Positions 9,930-20,993 of a stretch of 53,854 bases of DNA are shown one piece after another. This DNA is from Chara braunii (Eukaryota; Streptophyta; Charophyceae; Charales; Characeae). Both the position numbers and the translations under genes were made by a program. Under the pieces are notes generated by a model. It made no database searches and had not been told where the DNA came from. It worked only from the letters and a program-made list of their open reading frames with translations. The stretch's first letter is position 1. Each line of letters begins with the position of its first letter. Where the stretch lies: assembly GCA_003427395.1 (NCBI GenBank), contig BFEA01000396.1, positions 224,479 to 278,332 on the forward strand, given 5' to 3'.

Positions 9930-10580
9930 TTGGGCCCGTAGTTCCATGTCAATAAAGTTACAGTCCGTAGTCCTTGGTCGGTAGAGTTCCGAGGTCCTGG
10001 CCGGCCAACAAAGTCCCGGTTAAAATCTCGTAGCCCCAGGCGATGAAGCTCCGCCGAGGTCGCCAGCGGAACCCCGGAACGTGCCTTCGTCGCAGTCCCG
10101 TGACGTGCCCCGTAGTTCTGGACTATTCCCGAAAGGCCGCGACTTGGTCCAATTGCCCCGCCTCGATAAAAAACATCCAACTAGGTCCCAGCGTTCCGGC
10201 TTGACCCGAATGTCCCGGCCTGTCCCCAAATGGTCGTCTTGGTCCAAAACAACCTGGATCATGCCCGTAGCACCGGTTTGTGCCCGAAGACTCGACTTGG
10301 CTCGAAGCCCTGACTTGCGATCAAAGTCTCCATGTGTGCCAAAACTCCAACTTGCGTTAAAAGTTCAAACTTGCGTCCCAAGCCCCAATCCAGCTCGAAG
10401 TCTCTAAACGGCCCGATGTCCCTGTTTGGCTTAAAGCTCCGGCCTAGTCTGAAGGTCTTAATCTGGCCCAAGGTTCATTTTGCGCCTGTAATCTCGGTCT
10501 GGCTGGGTTCCCAATGTGGCGGATGCCCGTTCGCGTCTGAAGACCCGCTCCGTCGGGTGTCTCAAAGGCCCGTTCCGTGT
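9930..10580. repeat. Degenerate 18-19-bp tandem repeat field
   Basis: Reading across 10200-10540, lines of 18-19 bases fall into register: ACTTGGCTCGAAGCCCTG, ACTTGCGATCAAAGTCTCC, ACTTGCGTTAAAAGTTCAA, ACTTGCGTCCCAAGCCCCA, TTTGGCTTAAAGCTCCGG. The loose consensus is pyrimidine-CTTGGC-CGAAG-YYC. The pattern is much decayed but extends over several hundred bases and fades into GC-rich DNA after about 10600. Confidence 0.6.
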
Positions 10581-11007
10581 GCTTTCCACCTGCGCCTGGT
10601 TACAGTGCACATACTATCGGTGTCCCAATCCCTGTCGGTGCGCGCGCCTTGTACGCTCTCCTATTCCAGCCGTGCGCGAGTGCTCGTCTATGCGAGCAGC
10701 TGCACGCTATCCCAATCCCGGCTCTGAGCGTGTGCGTGAGTGTGTGTGGGCGCGGCCCTGCGCTTTCTCGATCCCGGCTCCAAGCGCGTGCACGTGCGTG
10801 CACGCGCTGTGTGCTCTTCAGATCGCAATTCCGCACGGGCGCACACGTGTGCCCGCAGTTGCGCGCCCTCCTTATCCTGACTTGCACGCCTCGAACTTGT
10901 TTTGCGCGCAAATGAAAGCGTTGATCCAGGTCGTCACGATCGCGGCGTTGTCGGCAGTATGCCCGCATGTGTAAGCTCACTACTCACAACTTCCTGCCTT
11001 GGTGTGT
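10581..11007. other. GC-rich, CpG-dense low-complexity stretch
   Basis: Rich in GCGCG/GTGTG words with no gene seen. It links the 19-bp repeat field to the 44-bp minisatellite and probably derives from similar decayed tandem repeats. Confidence 0.35.
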
Positions 11008-11275
11008 AGTGTGCGCTTGCTTCATGAGGCTTCCCACATCGGCGAGCAGTGTGCGCGCGCTTGCTTCACGCGACTTCTCGTGCCAGCACGCAGTGTGCGT
11101 GTGCTTGCTTCATGCACTTCCCCTCGCTGATGCGCAGTGTGGGAGCACTCGTTTTGCGCACCTCCCTGCACTGATGCGCAGTGAGCATGCGTTTGCCTTG
11201 CGCGATTCCCCGCGCTGATGCACAGTACGCACGCGCTTGTTTTGTGCGTCTCCTCTCACAGCCTCACAAGTGCAT
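11008..11275. repeat. 44-bp minisatellite, about six units
   Basis: AGTGTGCG-like unit starts fall at 11008, 11048, 11092, 11136, 11180 and 11224, so the period is 44 bp after a first unit of 40. Each unit carries a GCTTGCTTCATGC-like middle and a CTGATGCGC-like end. No coding evidence. Confidence 0.85.
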
Positions 11276-12880
11276 AGCGTGCGCAGTGTGCGTGCGTGTG
11301 TGCGCAGATGTCCGTGACTGTCCTCACGTCGATCCCGATCCGTCCGCCTGTGTGCACATGTGTGCACAGTTGTGCCCCTCTGCGCACGACCGCCCGGTCC
11401 ACGCATGGAGCCTCAGGTTGTTGTGCGCCCATGCGTGAGGCTGCCCACTCCGCGTGCGGCTATGGCGTGCGCGTGAATGTTCGCATCCGACTATGTTGCA
11501 CACATGTGCTCCCTGCCTCACGCTCTCCTCCCTTACTGCTTACCTCTTTCGTGTGTCCCTTTCCCGTGCTGCTCCTTCACTGGTGCCCCTCTCCGGTCAA
11601 GCCCTTCCAGTGCGCTTGCCCGTGAGCAAGTGGGGAGTCCTCAACTCCTCTCGTGCGCCCTTTGAGGCGCATGTCCGAAGTGAGCATGTGGGAAGTCCTC
11701 TCCCTTGAGCTCCCATCGCGCACCTGTGAGTACGCCTCCGGGTAGTATCCCGAGCTCCAGTACGTGTGCAGCTCTCAAGCTGCTCATGAGTCAGTCCTCC
11801 TGCCAGGCTCGTGCGGCTTCCTGAACGTGCGCATGCCACTGCCTCCCGAGTTGGCCCACGCACACCAGCTTCGTACGTCTCCGGATGTGCGTCTGCCTCT
11901 CACCCCCCGGCTCCCGTAGTACGCCCGTAGTGCGCATCTGGGAAGTGTCCCGATACTGGGCCTGATTCGATTTTTATACTTTGTCAGACCCTTTTAGAAG
12001 TGTGCCCCAGTGTGCTGCAGCGTTGTCGACAAATTGCATCGCCCCGGTACCGTGGCTTCCCCAAGCTTGCGCCCACGCCTATTTAGGCCCCCGAAAGGTT
12101 TTCAGCAAAGGGAGTTTTTTTGTTGGGTACAAGGCCTTTTGCAGCGCCCTGGTACTGGCCCTCCTTCCGATCCTAGGTCTGGGCCTGTCCTCCCGTGGTC
12201 CCAACACGAAAGGTACCCCCCTCATAGAAATTTGCAGGGTCCGAACTCCGGATTTAATAAATCTGTGGCCCGAGGCCCCTTTTGCTAATGTTAGGCCCGC
12301 GACCCTTTTTAGGTCTCTCGTACAACTCAAATGTGATGGCTCTGAACACGCCTTCGCGACGTTTTTCTTTTGTACTGGCCTCGTGATGAACTTCGGTGTT
12401 GCCGCAGCTTAACCCAACCGGCGGTTCGTCTTAAGGTCCGGCGCCCTACGTTGTTTCGTCCATTGTCTGACTCTTAGCGTGAGTCCGTCCCTCTCATTCT
12501 CGTCCTTGATCTGGAGCCTCCAACACTTCCTTTGTAGTAGTTTTTCTTTATGTCCTGTCATCGATATGCCTCAATGGTGCACATAAAGGAATGCTCAGTC
12601 GGAATCAAGGGCCGCCTTCTTCTCGACGTCTCGGCCTCGACACTTATTGCGTGAATCTAATACTGTATCTTTTTAATGTTGTCTGCAATCCGGCTAGGTA
12701 AAGCGACTAAATCCAGTTGTCCTCAAGAGTTATCTCCAAGGAAGTAAAGGGCGACGTAAAGCTGGAGCTGCACGACAGCAGCCCTCCCCCCCCCATTCTC
12801 GACATCCCCGGCGAGCCATCTCAGTGTATCAAGGGAAAAGAGAAGGAAATGTTAAACCCTAATATCTACGAATCAACCCC
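11276..12880. other. Non-coding GC-rich then pyrimidine-rich DNA
   Basis: 11276-11950 continues the GTGCGC-rich style without clear register. 11951-12880 shows no domain on either strand. I see no gene here. Confidence 0.35.
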
Positions 12881-12899
12881 AAGATTGTCCTCACCGCTT

Positions 12900-14275
12900 T
12901 CGTAGGGTCTTTTTCTCTGGCTTCTTTCTCTTGTCCCGCTTTTTCTTAATTATTTTCCTTTTGACCCCTAATTGTTTCTTGACCTTCCGTCGTTTCTTCT
13001 TGCTGCGACGTCCATCCCCATCTTCGTTTACGACTACCCTGCTTTTAACAGCCTTCTGAACCTTGCGTTTCCTTGCTCGCCTTAGGGTGGCAAACTCTAA
13101 GATTTTTTATTTCGTTTTTTTTTTGTCTTTTCTCTGGCTGTTTCTGACACCTAAGACTTTGTCTCGCCTCCTTTTTGAAGGCCTTTGAGAAGTTTCTCCT
13201 CTCTCATAGATGGACAACTTAAGCTCCTTCATGGATTCTGTCGAGAGCCCTTTTGAAGGTTCTACCAGTCCCTCTTCAACCTTCTCCCTTCCCTTGTCCT
13301 TCTTCGAACTTTGGTGGACTTCTCCTCATTCTTTAAATATTTTCAAATGTGCCCCGGACACCGGCTCCTTCCATCTAGCCCCATCCAACTCTTCAAGCAG
13401 TTAAGACCCGCCTTCTAATCTTTTAATCACGCAGTAGGGTCCCATCCATTTGTTTGCTAATTTTCTTATCCACGTCCTCTCCAGAGCAGAATCGTAGAGT
13501 TAGACCAGGCTCCCAATAGGTATTCTCTCCTGCCTACTCGAAGGTTTTTATCCCACCTTTCCTTATCCTTTGCCCTTTGGACTTTCAGTTTTTTTATAGC
13601 GTCCAGGGTGCTATCCTCGAGTGTCTCAGCTATTTGCCTAATCCTAGCGTTTAGTAACTGCTCCCTTGTCGATACCTCTTCCCAGTCAATTTTCGTCCAC
13701 GAGTCCATATGAAATCTTATGGGTAAAGGGCAATGCCTCTCGAACCATAAGGTGTAGGGCTGGTACCCGGTGGTGGATTGAACGGTAACGTTATCAGCCC
13801 AGACTGCAAATCTCAGATACTTCGCCCACCTCTTTTTTTTTCCCTCGCACTATTTGGCGAGAGCATTCACTAAAGATTGGTGTCCCCTCTCAACAGGGGC
13901 GTTAGTCTGAGGGTGGTATGTCGTGAACAATAAGACTCGGATTCCAGCTCTTTGGAGCAGGCTCTGGACTTCTGTAGCCATGAACTCCGACCTCCTGTCC
14001 ATGACGATCTTTCCGACAAATCCGTATCGAGCGATATATTACGTCAGACATTTGCTGACCGCTTTTCCCGTTTTTTTACGCAATGCCCACGCCTCTACGA
14101 ACCCAGTTAGGTCGTCCCTTATATCCATGATATAGTTCATCCCCCCTTTCGTTTTAGGCATCTTGACTAGGTCCACATGAGTTTTTTGTCCTACCACGGT
14201 CGTACAGTTACACTCGCGCTTGCCAAGAAGGAGCAAGAAGAGATTAGATTCGCGATTAGAATTTGGGCGCGGCAA
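12900..14275 (-). pseudogene. pol: Gypsy-D: minus-strand integrase fragment of another gypsy lineage
   Basis: Read right to left, the fragment carries integrase core motifs: DIRDDLTGFVEAW (near 14100), KIVMDRRSEFMATEVQ (near 13990, second Asp region) and PVERGHQSLVNAL (near 13890, Glu region). Then come LNARIRQIAETLED with a long charged helix (13466-13708), KWMGPYCVIKRL and LEELDGARWKEPVSGAHLK (about 13330-13460). The end is a strikingly Lys/Arg-rich tail (RRSKKKRRKVKKQLGVKRK, about 12920-13080) that stops near 12900. Stops and frameshifts break it. The motifs and the basic tail differ from Gypsy-A, B and C, so it is a separate lineage. Gag, protease and RT are missing; the fragment ends abruptly near 14275. 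Confidence 0.75.
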
Positions 14276-14408
14276 AAGCAGAGCGCATGATAGAACATCG
14301 CAATGCGCGTGCGAGCAAGGAGCATCATGCAGTTACAGATGCAAAAATATGCAATAAAATCACGATGCCCTCAATTTCTAACTCAAATTGAAGTCCCAAT
14401 TTCCATAT

Positions 14409-15574
14409 TGCGAGAAACGAGCCCTCACGGGCCGCCTATCTTACATACATATGTTCTAGGCAGATGCGTCCAGCAAGCCGAGTGCCCACCCTAAGTGAAG
14501 GTGGGCCTAAATATTCATTAGAGGTCAAAATTCGACATTTTCATATGTGGGTACTCGGGCTGTTGCAGCCCTCCAGTTGGTTGAGTGAAAGTGTGAGCCT
14601 TGCTAAGCTGCATCATACAGAAGGCCCAGGCCTTGGCAGTTGCGCCTGGGCACATACACACAATGCAAGGCCGATGCATAACGACGTGGCTACATGCCTT
14701 AGTCTTCGGAGTTGGGCATTTTCCTACATTTGTAGAGGACCCCGAGGTATGTAGGTCGACAAAGTTGCTTTTGCATAGCATGCAAAACCAGCTTTGTCGA
14801 CGTACATACCCCGGGGTCCTGTGCAAATGCAGGAAAATGCCCTAGTCTGGAGACTCAGGCCATGCCCAACTGTAAAGGGCCTTGGGCCCGGGCGTAGGAC
14901 TAGGGCCCAACAGAAAGCTATTGTAAGCTTCCAACCATGCCACACGCAGCCACGCAGAGACCGCCACTTCCATATAGGAACGAGGGCAGCCAAGGAAGGA
15001 TATTATGACCCACTCAAGCACTGCGGTCATGCTGCTGTGCTGTTGCGTTAGAGTCTGTGTGTTGTGTTGAGGCAAGAGCGTGTGCGGGTACATGTGTGGT
15101 GAAGAGGGACGTTGTTGAGCAGCGGAGCACAAACAGTCATAGCCGGGCTGCAGGGCGCTAGGGGGTACGAGGGCGATCGGTGGTCTTCAGGAAGGAGCCG
15201 AGTGTGGGTAGACAGGGTCTGATAAGGGGAAGCGAGATACGTACCTTGTACATGGTAGAGGTCGGCTATGGTGTTGACGTCATGTACATTGGTCTTCGAG
15301 AGTCGAAGTGAGCCTGCTGTGAGAATGTTGATGTAGGTAGGATAGTCAGGCAGTGTAGGCTGGGCGTTGGGCACCAAACAAAGAGGACCAACTTTGGATA
15401 TTGTGTTGGTGTGGCCTGAGGGTTTGAACATTGGCTCATTACTTTATTGTATTGCTCTTATTTGGATGGGATCTCGGTGCATGTGTGTTCTCTGCTTGTA
15501 CACGACTACGTGGACATCTGTGTGATTTCGCAAGTTGGTTTTCTATATATCGTTCTTACTCATATTCCTTATGA
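14409..15574 (+). repeat. Gypsy-B 5' LTR with inverted-duplication insert
   Basis: Starts TGCGAG after CATAT. It matches the 3' LTR over its length but is about 80 bp longer, because a segment at about 14697-14768 is an inverted, slightly diverged copy of 14786-14862 next to it, making a long hairpin. It ends just before the primer-binding site. Confidence 0.88.
14697..14862. repeat. Large imperfect inverted repeat inside the 5' LTR
   Basis: Left arm words GGGCATTTTCCTACATTTG and AGGACCCCGAGGTATGTA pair with right arm TACATACCCCGGGGTCCT and CAAATGCAGGAAAATGCCC. Arms are about 70 bp around a loop near 14769-14785. The 3' LTR has only the right arm, so the left arm is an addition made after, or during, insertion. 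Confidence 0.85.
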
Positions 15575-15576
15575 TG

Positions 15577-15594
15577 TGGTATCTGAGTTGGTTC
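15577..15594 (+). promoter_or_regulatory. Gypsy-B primer-binding site (initiator-Met tRNA type)
   Basis: TGGTATCTGAG, two bases after the 5' LTR, matches the plant-type initiator-Met tRNA 3' end complement TGGTATCAGAGC with a change near the end. This is where minus-strand cDNA synthesis would start. Confidence 0.8.
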
Positions 15595-16754
15595 ATGATC
15601 GCCGCTTACCTGGCGATGGCGACATTGTTACTTGGTGCGTTGACGATGCTTCTGTGCGGTAAGGATACATTGGCGCCAGCTTGAATGAACGGGGCCCAGG
15701 TAGAGGGGCGGGCCGCTGGAAGGCTGTGGTAGTGTGGCGACAGCGGATGTATGCACGATGATGAGAGCATGCTGATGTGGCATTTTGCCTGAGGTGGCAC
15801 TACATTGCATTGTCAGTGGTACCGAGGCTACGACCGATCATCGAAATGCACGTCGGCTCAATTGGCGAGAAATTTGTGGTTGGGGGCAGCTATCTCCAGG
15901 TACGTTGTTCCCATACCTTATCTACCCTCTCAATCTCTTCTTACCACGAGGAAGTGAGTCCAACCTTGAATGTCCTCTCTTTTGTGTGAGGAGTCGTGTG
16001 CGCTCTGCCTTGAGAGACGACATTCTTCCCGGTGGCACATCTGGCAGGAGAGGGTGGTGCCTCTAAAGGGCCCTAGTCAAAGCCCGGGTAACGGTCACCA
16101 TGCCAACCCATGGGAGTAGTACACGCAGGCCATGCGTCTTTGTCCTTTAAAGGCTCTTTGCTGCGCTGATAGAAGAGGTGTGAGGACTTACCAGTCCTAA
16201 GCAGATGCAAACCGGATCGTCTATAAATATGTCTGATCTGTCCACTGGTTGTGATCGTCGTCCTGATTGCGACGTAAAATAATTAATGAGGATCGTAGGG
16301 GTTGTCCATAAACCGCCTCTTGATCAGCCAAATCGGTCAGACGTAAGGCTCATTGCACGCGAGGATAAACAAAGGGCAGTTCTAGTCATAAGCATACACC
16401 TTGGGCACAGGGGTGGACCGCTAATGCACACCTTAGACACTGTCGCTTGATGATGTCTACAGGCACGTTGGATATAGGGGAGGGAGATTTCAATTGAGAC
16501 TCAACAGTTGTACACAACCATACCCATTGTGCATACATCTGCTTACATAGTTTACTTTCAGTTTTTTATTGGACAACTAACACCTCACTTTCATCCTAGA
16601 CTAGAACAGTAGTGTTCTACCATAGCCAATTCTCCTCGGAATTGTTGTAAGAGAACATATCAAAGTAAACTTAGATTATGTGTACAGTCTGTGTGAATGT
16701 TGTTGATACCGCTTAACCGGTAGTCTAGGTAACGCACTGGATATTTATTCTTAT
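15595..16754 (+). other. Gypsy-B untranslated leader
   Basis: Sequence between the primer-binding site and gag. No domain or sustained frame is seen. It may hold the packaging signal, but nothing in the sequence identifies one. Confidence 0.5.
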
Positions 16755-16874
16755 CTGTGTAGCATCACGTTTGGCTCGGTGACAGAACCCGAACGCTCGA
16801 TACCGAGCCTGAACGTAGCCCAAAATAGACCAAGCCGAACATTTTTATTGTTTTTATTTTTATTTATCTATATA

Positions 16875-17215
16875 TTAGGTTACGTGATCGGACATCCAGG
16901 ACCCCCCTGACCATTCGGGGTTGTCCGCTCGGACAACCGGTCAGACATCCTCCCCCGGCAGTCTGTCCGAGTCCTCAGAAAATTTTGGAAAAAAAAAACA
17001 ATGTTATGCAGAAAACTAAACTGAACAACTTTTGCCTTGGGATGATATCGAAATTCGGTGTCAAATTAAAAATAAAAAATAAATTTAAAGACACCCCCAA
17101 TTTTTTTTATTTTATTTTTTTGCTTTCAATTGCTAAAAATGGAGTTGTCCGGGCTTGGACGTCTCCCTTGACTGTCCACCAAGTACGTCCTGCCATCGGA
17201 CAACTGGTAACATAG
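16875..17215. mobile_element. hAT-like element B (341 bp), TGTCCG/CGGACA arms, nested in C
   Basis: Ends TTAGGTTAC (left) and CTATGTTAC (right, read inward). Flanking 8-mers TCTATATA (16867-16874) and TTTATATA (17216-17223) match at 7 of 8. The arms repeat TGTCCG/CGGACA. The core matches element A in inverted orientation over words such as ATGTTATGCAGAA, CAACTTTTGCCT and ATATCGAAATTCG. Length is almost equal to A (338 bp). Confidence 0.78.
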
Positions 17216-17278
17216 TTTATATATATATATTTAGGGGTTAGGGGGCCCTGGGAGCATTGGTCATCACTCCTGAACATA

Positions 17279-17397
17279 CACACACACACACACACACCAC
17301 ACACACACACACCACACACACACACACCACACACACACACACCACACACAAACACCCCACACACACCCCACACACAACCCACACACCACGCACACAC
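17279..17397. repeat. (CA)n microsatellite inside element C
   Basis: A CA-rich run interrupted by ACC steps in a near-regular period. Long cysteine/valine frames on the opposite strand are an artefact of this repeat. Confidence 0.9.
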
Positions 17398-17542
17398 GAG
17401 GACGCGTTCGGCAGTTCCCTAATTTGTGCTCGACCGAGCATGTTCGGTTCCCGCTCGGCCGAGCGTCCGGACATGTTCAGTTGCTTGGTGGGCCGCCGAA
17501 CATGTTCGGTGTGCAACACAGATTTTTATTTTATTTATTTCT

Positions 17543-19457
17543 AGAACCAGTCCGACACATGCTGCGGTAGGTCTTAAGAAGGACATTGATGCAAACAGTG
17601 TCTGCCTAGCTGATGAGTGGATTATAGGTGGTGAAGGTATAACAAACGACCGAAGGCAGACTAGGTGTGATACGCTTAGAGTATCTGTAGTGTTCCAAGT
17701 CCTACTACCGGGAGAGGAGAGAAGGCTAAGGGCTGAAGCAAGGACCTGTAATCTCGAGATTGCAAGGGAAGCAGCAGCAGCTGTAGACAGGACGTTAGCG
17801 GCAGTAGAAGCTAGCGCGGTAGCAATGACTACCTCTTCAGGGACATCTTCGGCAACACAACTGGTTAGCAGACCAGCTCGCAAGTCATCTCCAGTACGTA
17901 AGGAGTTGAAACTCGTCAGATGGCGGGCTCGCTGTTCAGCTCGCCGCCTCCACGCACCCAGGAGCAGGTAGAGCTCCAGCAGGTAGAGAGGATCTGCTTA
18001 GGCTAGAGGAGGAAGCTCAACTTAAGAAGGCTACCGACAGAGCAAATGAGATTAGAAGTAGGAGTAGCAGGCTAGAGAGTATAGAGGCGGACAGAGCTGT
18101 GTTAGAGGGGTTAGATGACTCGACCCTAGACAATAACATGAAGATTGTCAAAGTCGAGCATCCTTTCCATGCACACATACATGGACAACAAACTAGACGT
18201 TATCCAGGACACCCTGGACCAGATCCTAAATGCCCTGCAAAGTCCAGGGATCAGGCCAATAGTTTTGCCATTGCTGCCATTCTCGGCGATGACAGACCCA
18301 TACTTGCCTCAATCACGTACCACACCAAACGGTACATCAGCAGCAGCAGCACAGACTGTTGTTTCTTCATCTTCTGGTCCAACGGTTGGAGCTACACCAC
18401 AACCGCCACCTGTCCCACCAGTGGGACAGCAACAACCTTGGTATCCAAAGACCCCACTGAAACCACCCCCATCCTTCTTAGGAGACAAGAAGGATGAGGC
18501 TCTCAACATTTGGTTGAGAACAATGTCATTGTGGGTGAGGGCGAAGAGGACGTTGGTGGAGGAGGAAGTGATAACTGATGCATCCTATTTAGAGGGATCG
18601 GCAACTCACTGGCTAAATGGATTGGTCACTTCAAAGGGGTTCAACAAGAACATGGGTGATTGGGGTAAGACCCATACCCTAGAGAGCTTTATGGATTTAG
18701 TGGAAGCGCGATGGCACAACCCACAACAGACACAGATTGCCACTGATGGGTTGTTGAAACTTGATACTAAAAAGTACAAGTCCGTGCACGAGCTCACTTC
18801 AGATGTAGAGTGATTGCTTGTCGTCCCCGGGGTTGAATACAATCCTTAGGTCTTGTTGACCGTGTTCCTAAGATGTCTTCCCACAAACATCAAGAACCTG
18901 TTAGCCAGCGAGGCTCGGCTAGAGTATCACATGTTTGAGACCTTTAGCAAGAAAACCTTAGATTTAGAGGTTGTGCTAGGTGGTGCTCAAACCCCCTCTA
19001 CGAACAGGAAAAAGAAGCAGAGTCCACAAGAGTGGAAGAAGAAAGGGAGTCGATTGATGTGGTCGAGGCTGATGGTACTCGGACCGAGATCGAAGATTTA
19101 TCAGATCTTGTGGACGATTCAGAGATAGACGACGAGGATGATGTTAAGGGTAGCAACCTCGCTGCTGTAATTAAGGGCAAGGCAGTTGGCGACGGCAAGG
19201 GCGGACAACAAAGGAGTCAAGAACAAAACTCGAACCCGCAAAAGATAGCGGCATGGGTTCGGGCAGGTTTGGATCAAGATGTGTGGCGGGATCGTTACCA
19301 GCAGGGTGCTTGCATTAACTGTGGCGAGTATGGCCATCAAGAGTTAAAGTGCAAAAACGTTAATGTCTTGCAGAAGATACCACCTAAAGGTCGGGTTCCT
19401 ACTTCCCAAAGTGGGTCCTCGATGAGTTCCGGCTTGGGAAACACATGGGGTCAATAG
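17543..19457 (+). pseudogene. gag: Gypsy-B gag
   Basis: Capsid/nucleocapsid polyprotein, broken. The N-part (17543-17971) has a charged, Ala-rich helical stretch typical of a Gag coiled coil. After a frame change and stops, a 222-residue frame (18145-18813) holds the capsid-like region (PPPSFLGDKKDEALNIWLRTM, ATHWLNGL, FMDLVEARWHNP), the common retrotransposon Gag pattern. Two in-frame stops (18811, 18847) precede the FLRCLPTNIKNLL block. A shift near 19030 opens an acidic segment and a CCHC knuckle at 19311-19352 (CINCGEYGHQELKC). The frame ends at TAG 19455-19457. Unlike Gypsy-A, the N-terminal part survives here. Confidence 0.82.
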
Positions 19458-19582
19458 AAGTTCTAGCTACTTCTACTCTCGTTGAAGCGGGTGATGTACC
19501 CTCCCCATTTCAAGAGTTGGCCAAAGCTATAGACTCCTTAGTTATCTTGTAGACGCATCCTGACCCAACGATACCCTGCTCG

Positions 19583-20216
19583 TTGGATGTGTCTGAGGCC
19601 CCAAAGGACCTACAAAGTGAGTGGTCCGCAAGGGACCCTCATGAGTCCTGGGTGACTCTAAGTAGACGTCCTAGAGGGGAACATTTCGTTATGGAAGCTG
19701 GTGTAGGGGACCGCAAAGCCGATGCCTTTGTAGACACCGGCTCCACTCGAAGCCTTATAAGTTCTGAATGCGTTGAGAGACTGCACCTAAAGGACTGGGT
19801 GCAGCGCCTGAGTAGACCGGTAACATCTACTCTGCCAAGAAAGAACGCATGTTGGTAGAGGACTACATGAAGATCGTGGTCTACACTTTCTCCTATCCAA
19901 GAGGAAACTTAATCATAAAATTTCGTTCCTGGTTATTGACCACTTGCCATTTGACATGATGTTAGGCATGTACTACCTTCAGGTTGTCAAACCCCAGACT
20001 GAGTTTGACTGGGACAAGAAAGTGTCGAAGCACGAGTTACCGAATCATGGGAGGACCGTTAGATTAACTAAGTATAAGGCTAGTAGGTTAATTGACTCCT
20101 CTGGGTATTTGTGCGCATTGACCTTTTACAATTATTATAAACAAAACCAAGAGGAAGGTATGTACCTTGTCTTTGTCTCTACCAAAGAAGAGGTCGTTAA
20201 TACATCTCTGAGATAG
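19583..20216 (+). pseudogene. pol: Gypsy-B pol: protease
   Basis: Aspartic protease with a canonical DTG loop (AFVDTGSTRSLIS, about residues 48-60 from 19583), ending early at 19858. A second frame (19944-20216) carries the FDMMLGMYYL motif that corresponds to FDIVLGMDW of Gypsy-A, with the Trp lost. The two frames differ, so at least one indel lies between 19830 and 19944. The domain is recognisable but not functional. Confidence 0.8.
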
Positions 20217-20272
20217 AGAGTGTTGTCACTTAGTACCCTGATCTGTTCGAGGAGCCGACAGGGGTCATAGAC

Positions 20273-20993
20273 ATGGAGGTTGTCCATGCTATAGAGATCA
20301 TCCCTGAGAGCAAGATACCCAAAGGGAAAATCTATAGGATGGCTCCGACCGAGTTGGACGAGCTCCGCCGGCAACTGAAAGAGCTCACAGAAAAGGGTTG
20401 GATACGGCCTAGCATCGCCCACTTAGGCTCACTAGTCTTATTTGTACCGAAGAAGGGGGGATCATTAAGGATGTGCATTGATTATAGGGGTCTCAATGTC
20501 ATCATCGCTAAGGACGCAGAGCTCCTACGACGCATCGATGACCTATTGGATAGAGCGCAAGTATGTAAGTACTTCACCAAGATAGACTTGAAATCCGACT
20601 ACCATTAAAATGCGATTAGACCGGAAGATCGACACAAAAACCGCCTTTCAGACCAGGTACAGTCTATACGAGTTTATGGTGATGCCCTTCGGTCGTTGCA
20701 ATGCGTCGGGTACATTCCAGCACGCCATGAATAGGATCTTTCATGACTACTTGGATAAGTTTATTGTTGTGTACCTCGATGGCATTCTTATCTTCAGTAG
20801 GACTGTCGAGGAGCATGCCCAACATGTAGACAAAATTATTTCTCTCCTTCGGCATCACAAGTATAAGATAAATTCAGAGAAATACAAGTTTGGACGCACT
20901 AAAATTTTGTACTTGAGTCATGAGGTATCTGCGGAGGGAATTAGACATGAGGATGCGAAGGTGGCTAGCCTTAGGGACTGGCCACGACCCTAG
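20273..20993 (+). pseudogene. pol: Gypsy-B pol: reverse transcriptase with YLDG active site
   Basis: The first frame (20273-20608) has VLFVPKKGG, MCIDYRGLN and FTKIDLKSDYH, then TAA where Gln is expected. The second frame (20610-20993) has AFQTRYSLYEF and the palm motif. The catalytic box reads YLDG (codons 20772-20783) instead of YLDD, so one of the two metal-binding aspartates is Gly (GGC for GAC/GAT). With the TAA and a one-base gain in an A-run near 20639, this polymerase is dead three times over. Confidence 0.88.

Larger units (their letters stand above)
16755..17521. mobile_element. hAT-like element C (767 bp with nested insert), CCGAAC/GCTCGG arms
   Basis: Ends are CTGTGTAGCATCACG (left) and CTGTGTTGCACACCG (right, read inward). 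Flanking 8-mers ATTCTTAT (16747-16754) and ATTTTTAT (17522-17529) match at 7 of 8. The arms carry many copies of CCGAAC/GTTCGG and GCTCGG/CCGAGC, including the perfect palindromes CCGAACATGTTCGG and GCTCGGCCGAGC. It contains element B (16875-17215) and a (CA)n expansion (17279-17397). No coding capacity. Confidence 0.83.

Noticed and set aside
17107-17544. Cys/Val- or Thr/His-rich frames near 17.3 kb
   Set aside because: Products of the (CA)n microsatellite, not proteins.
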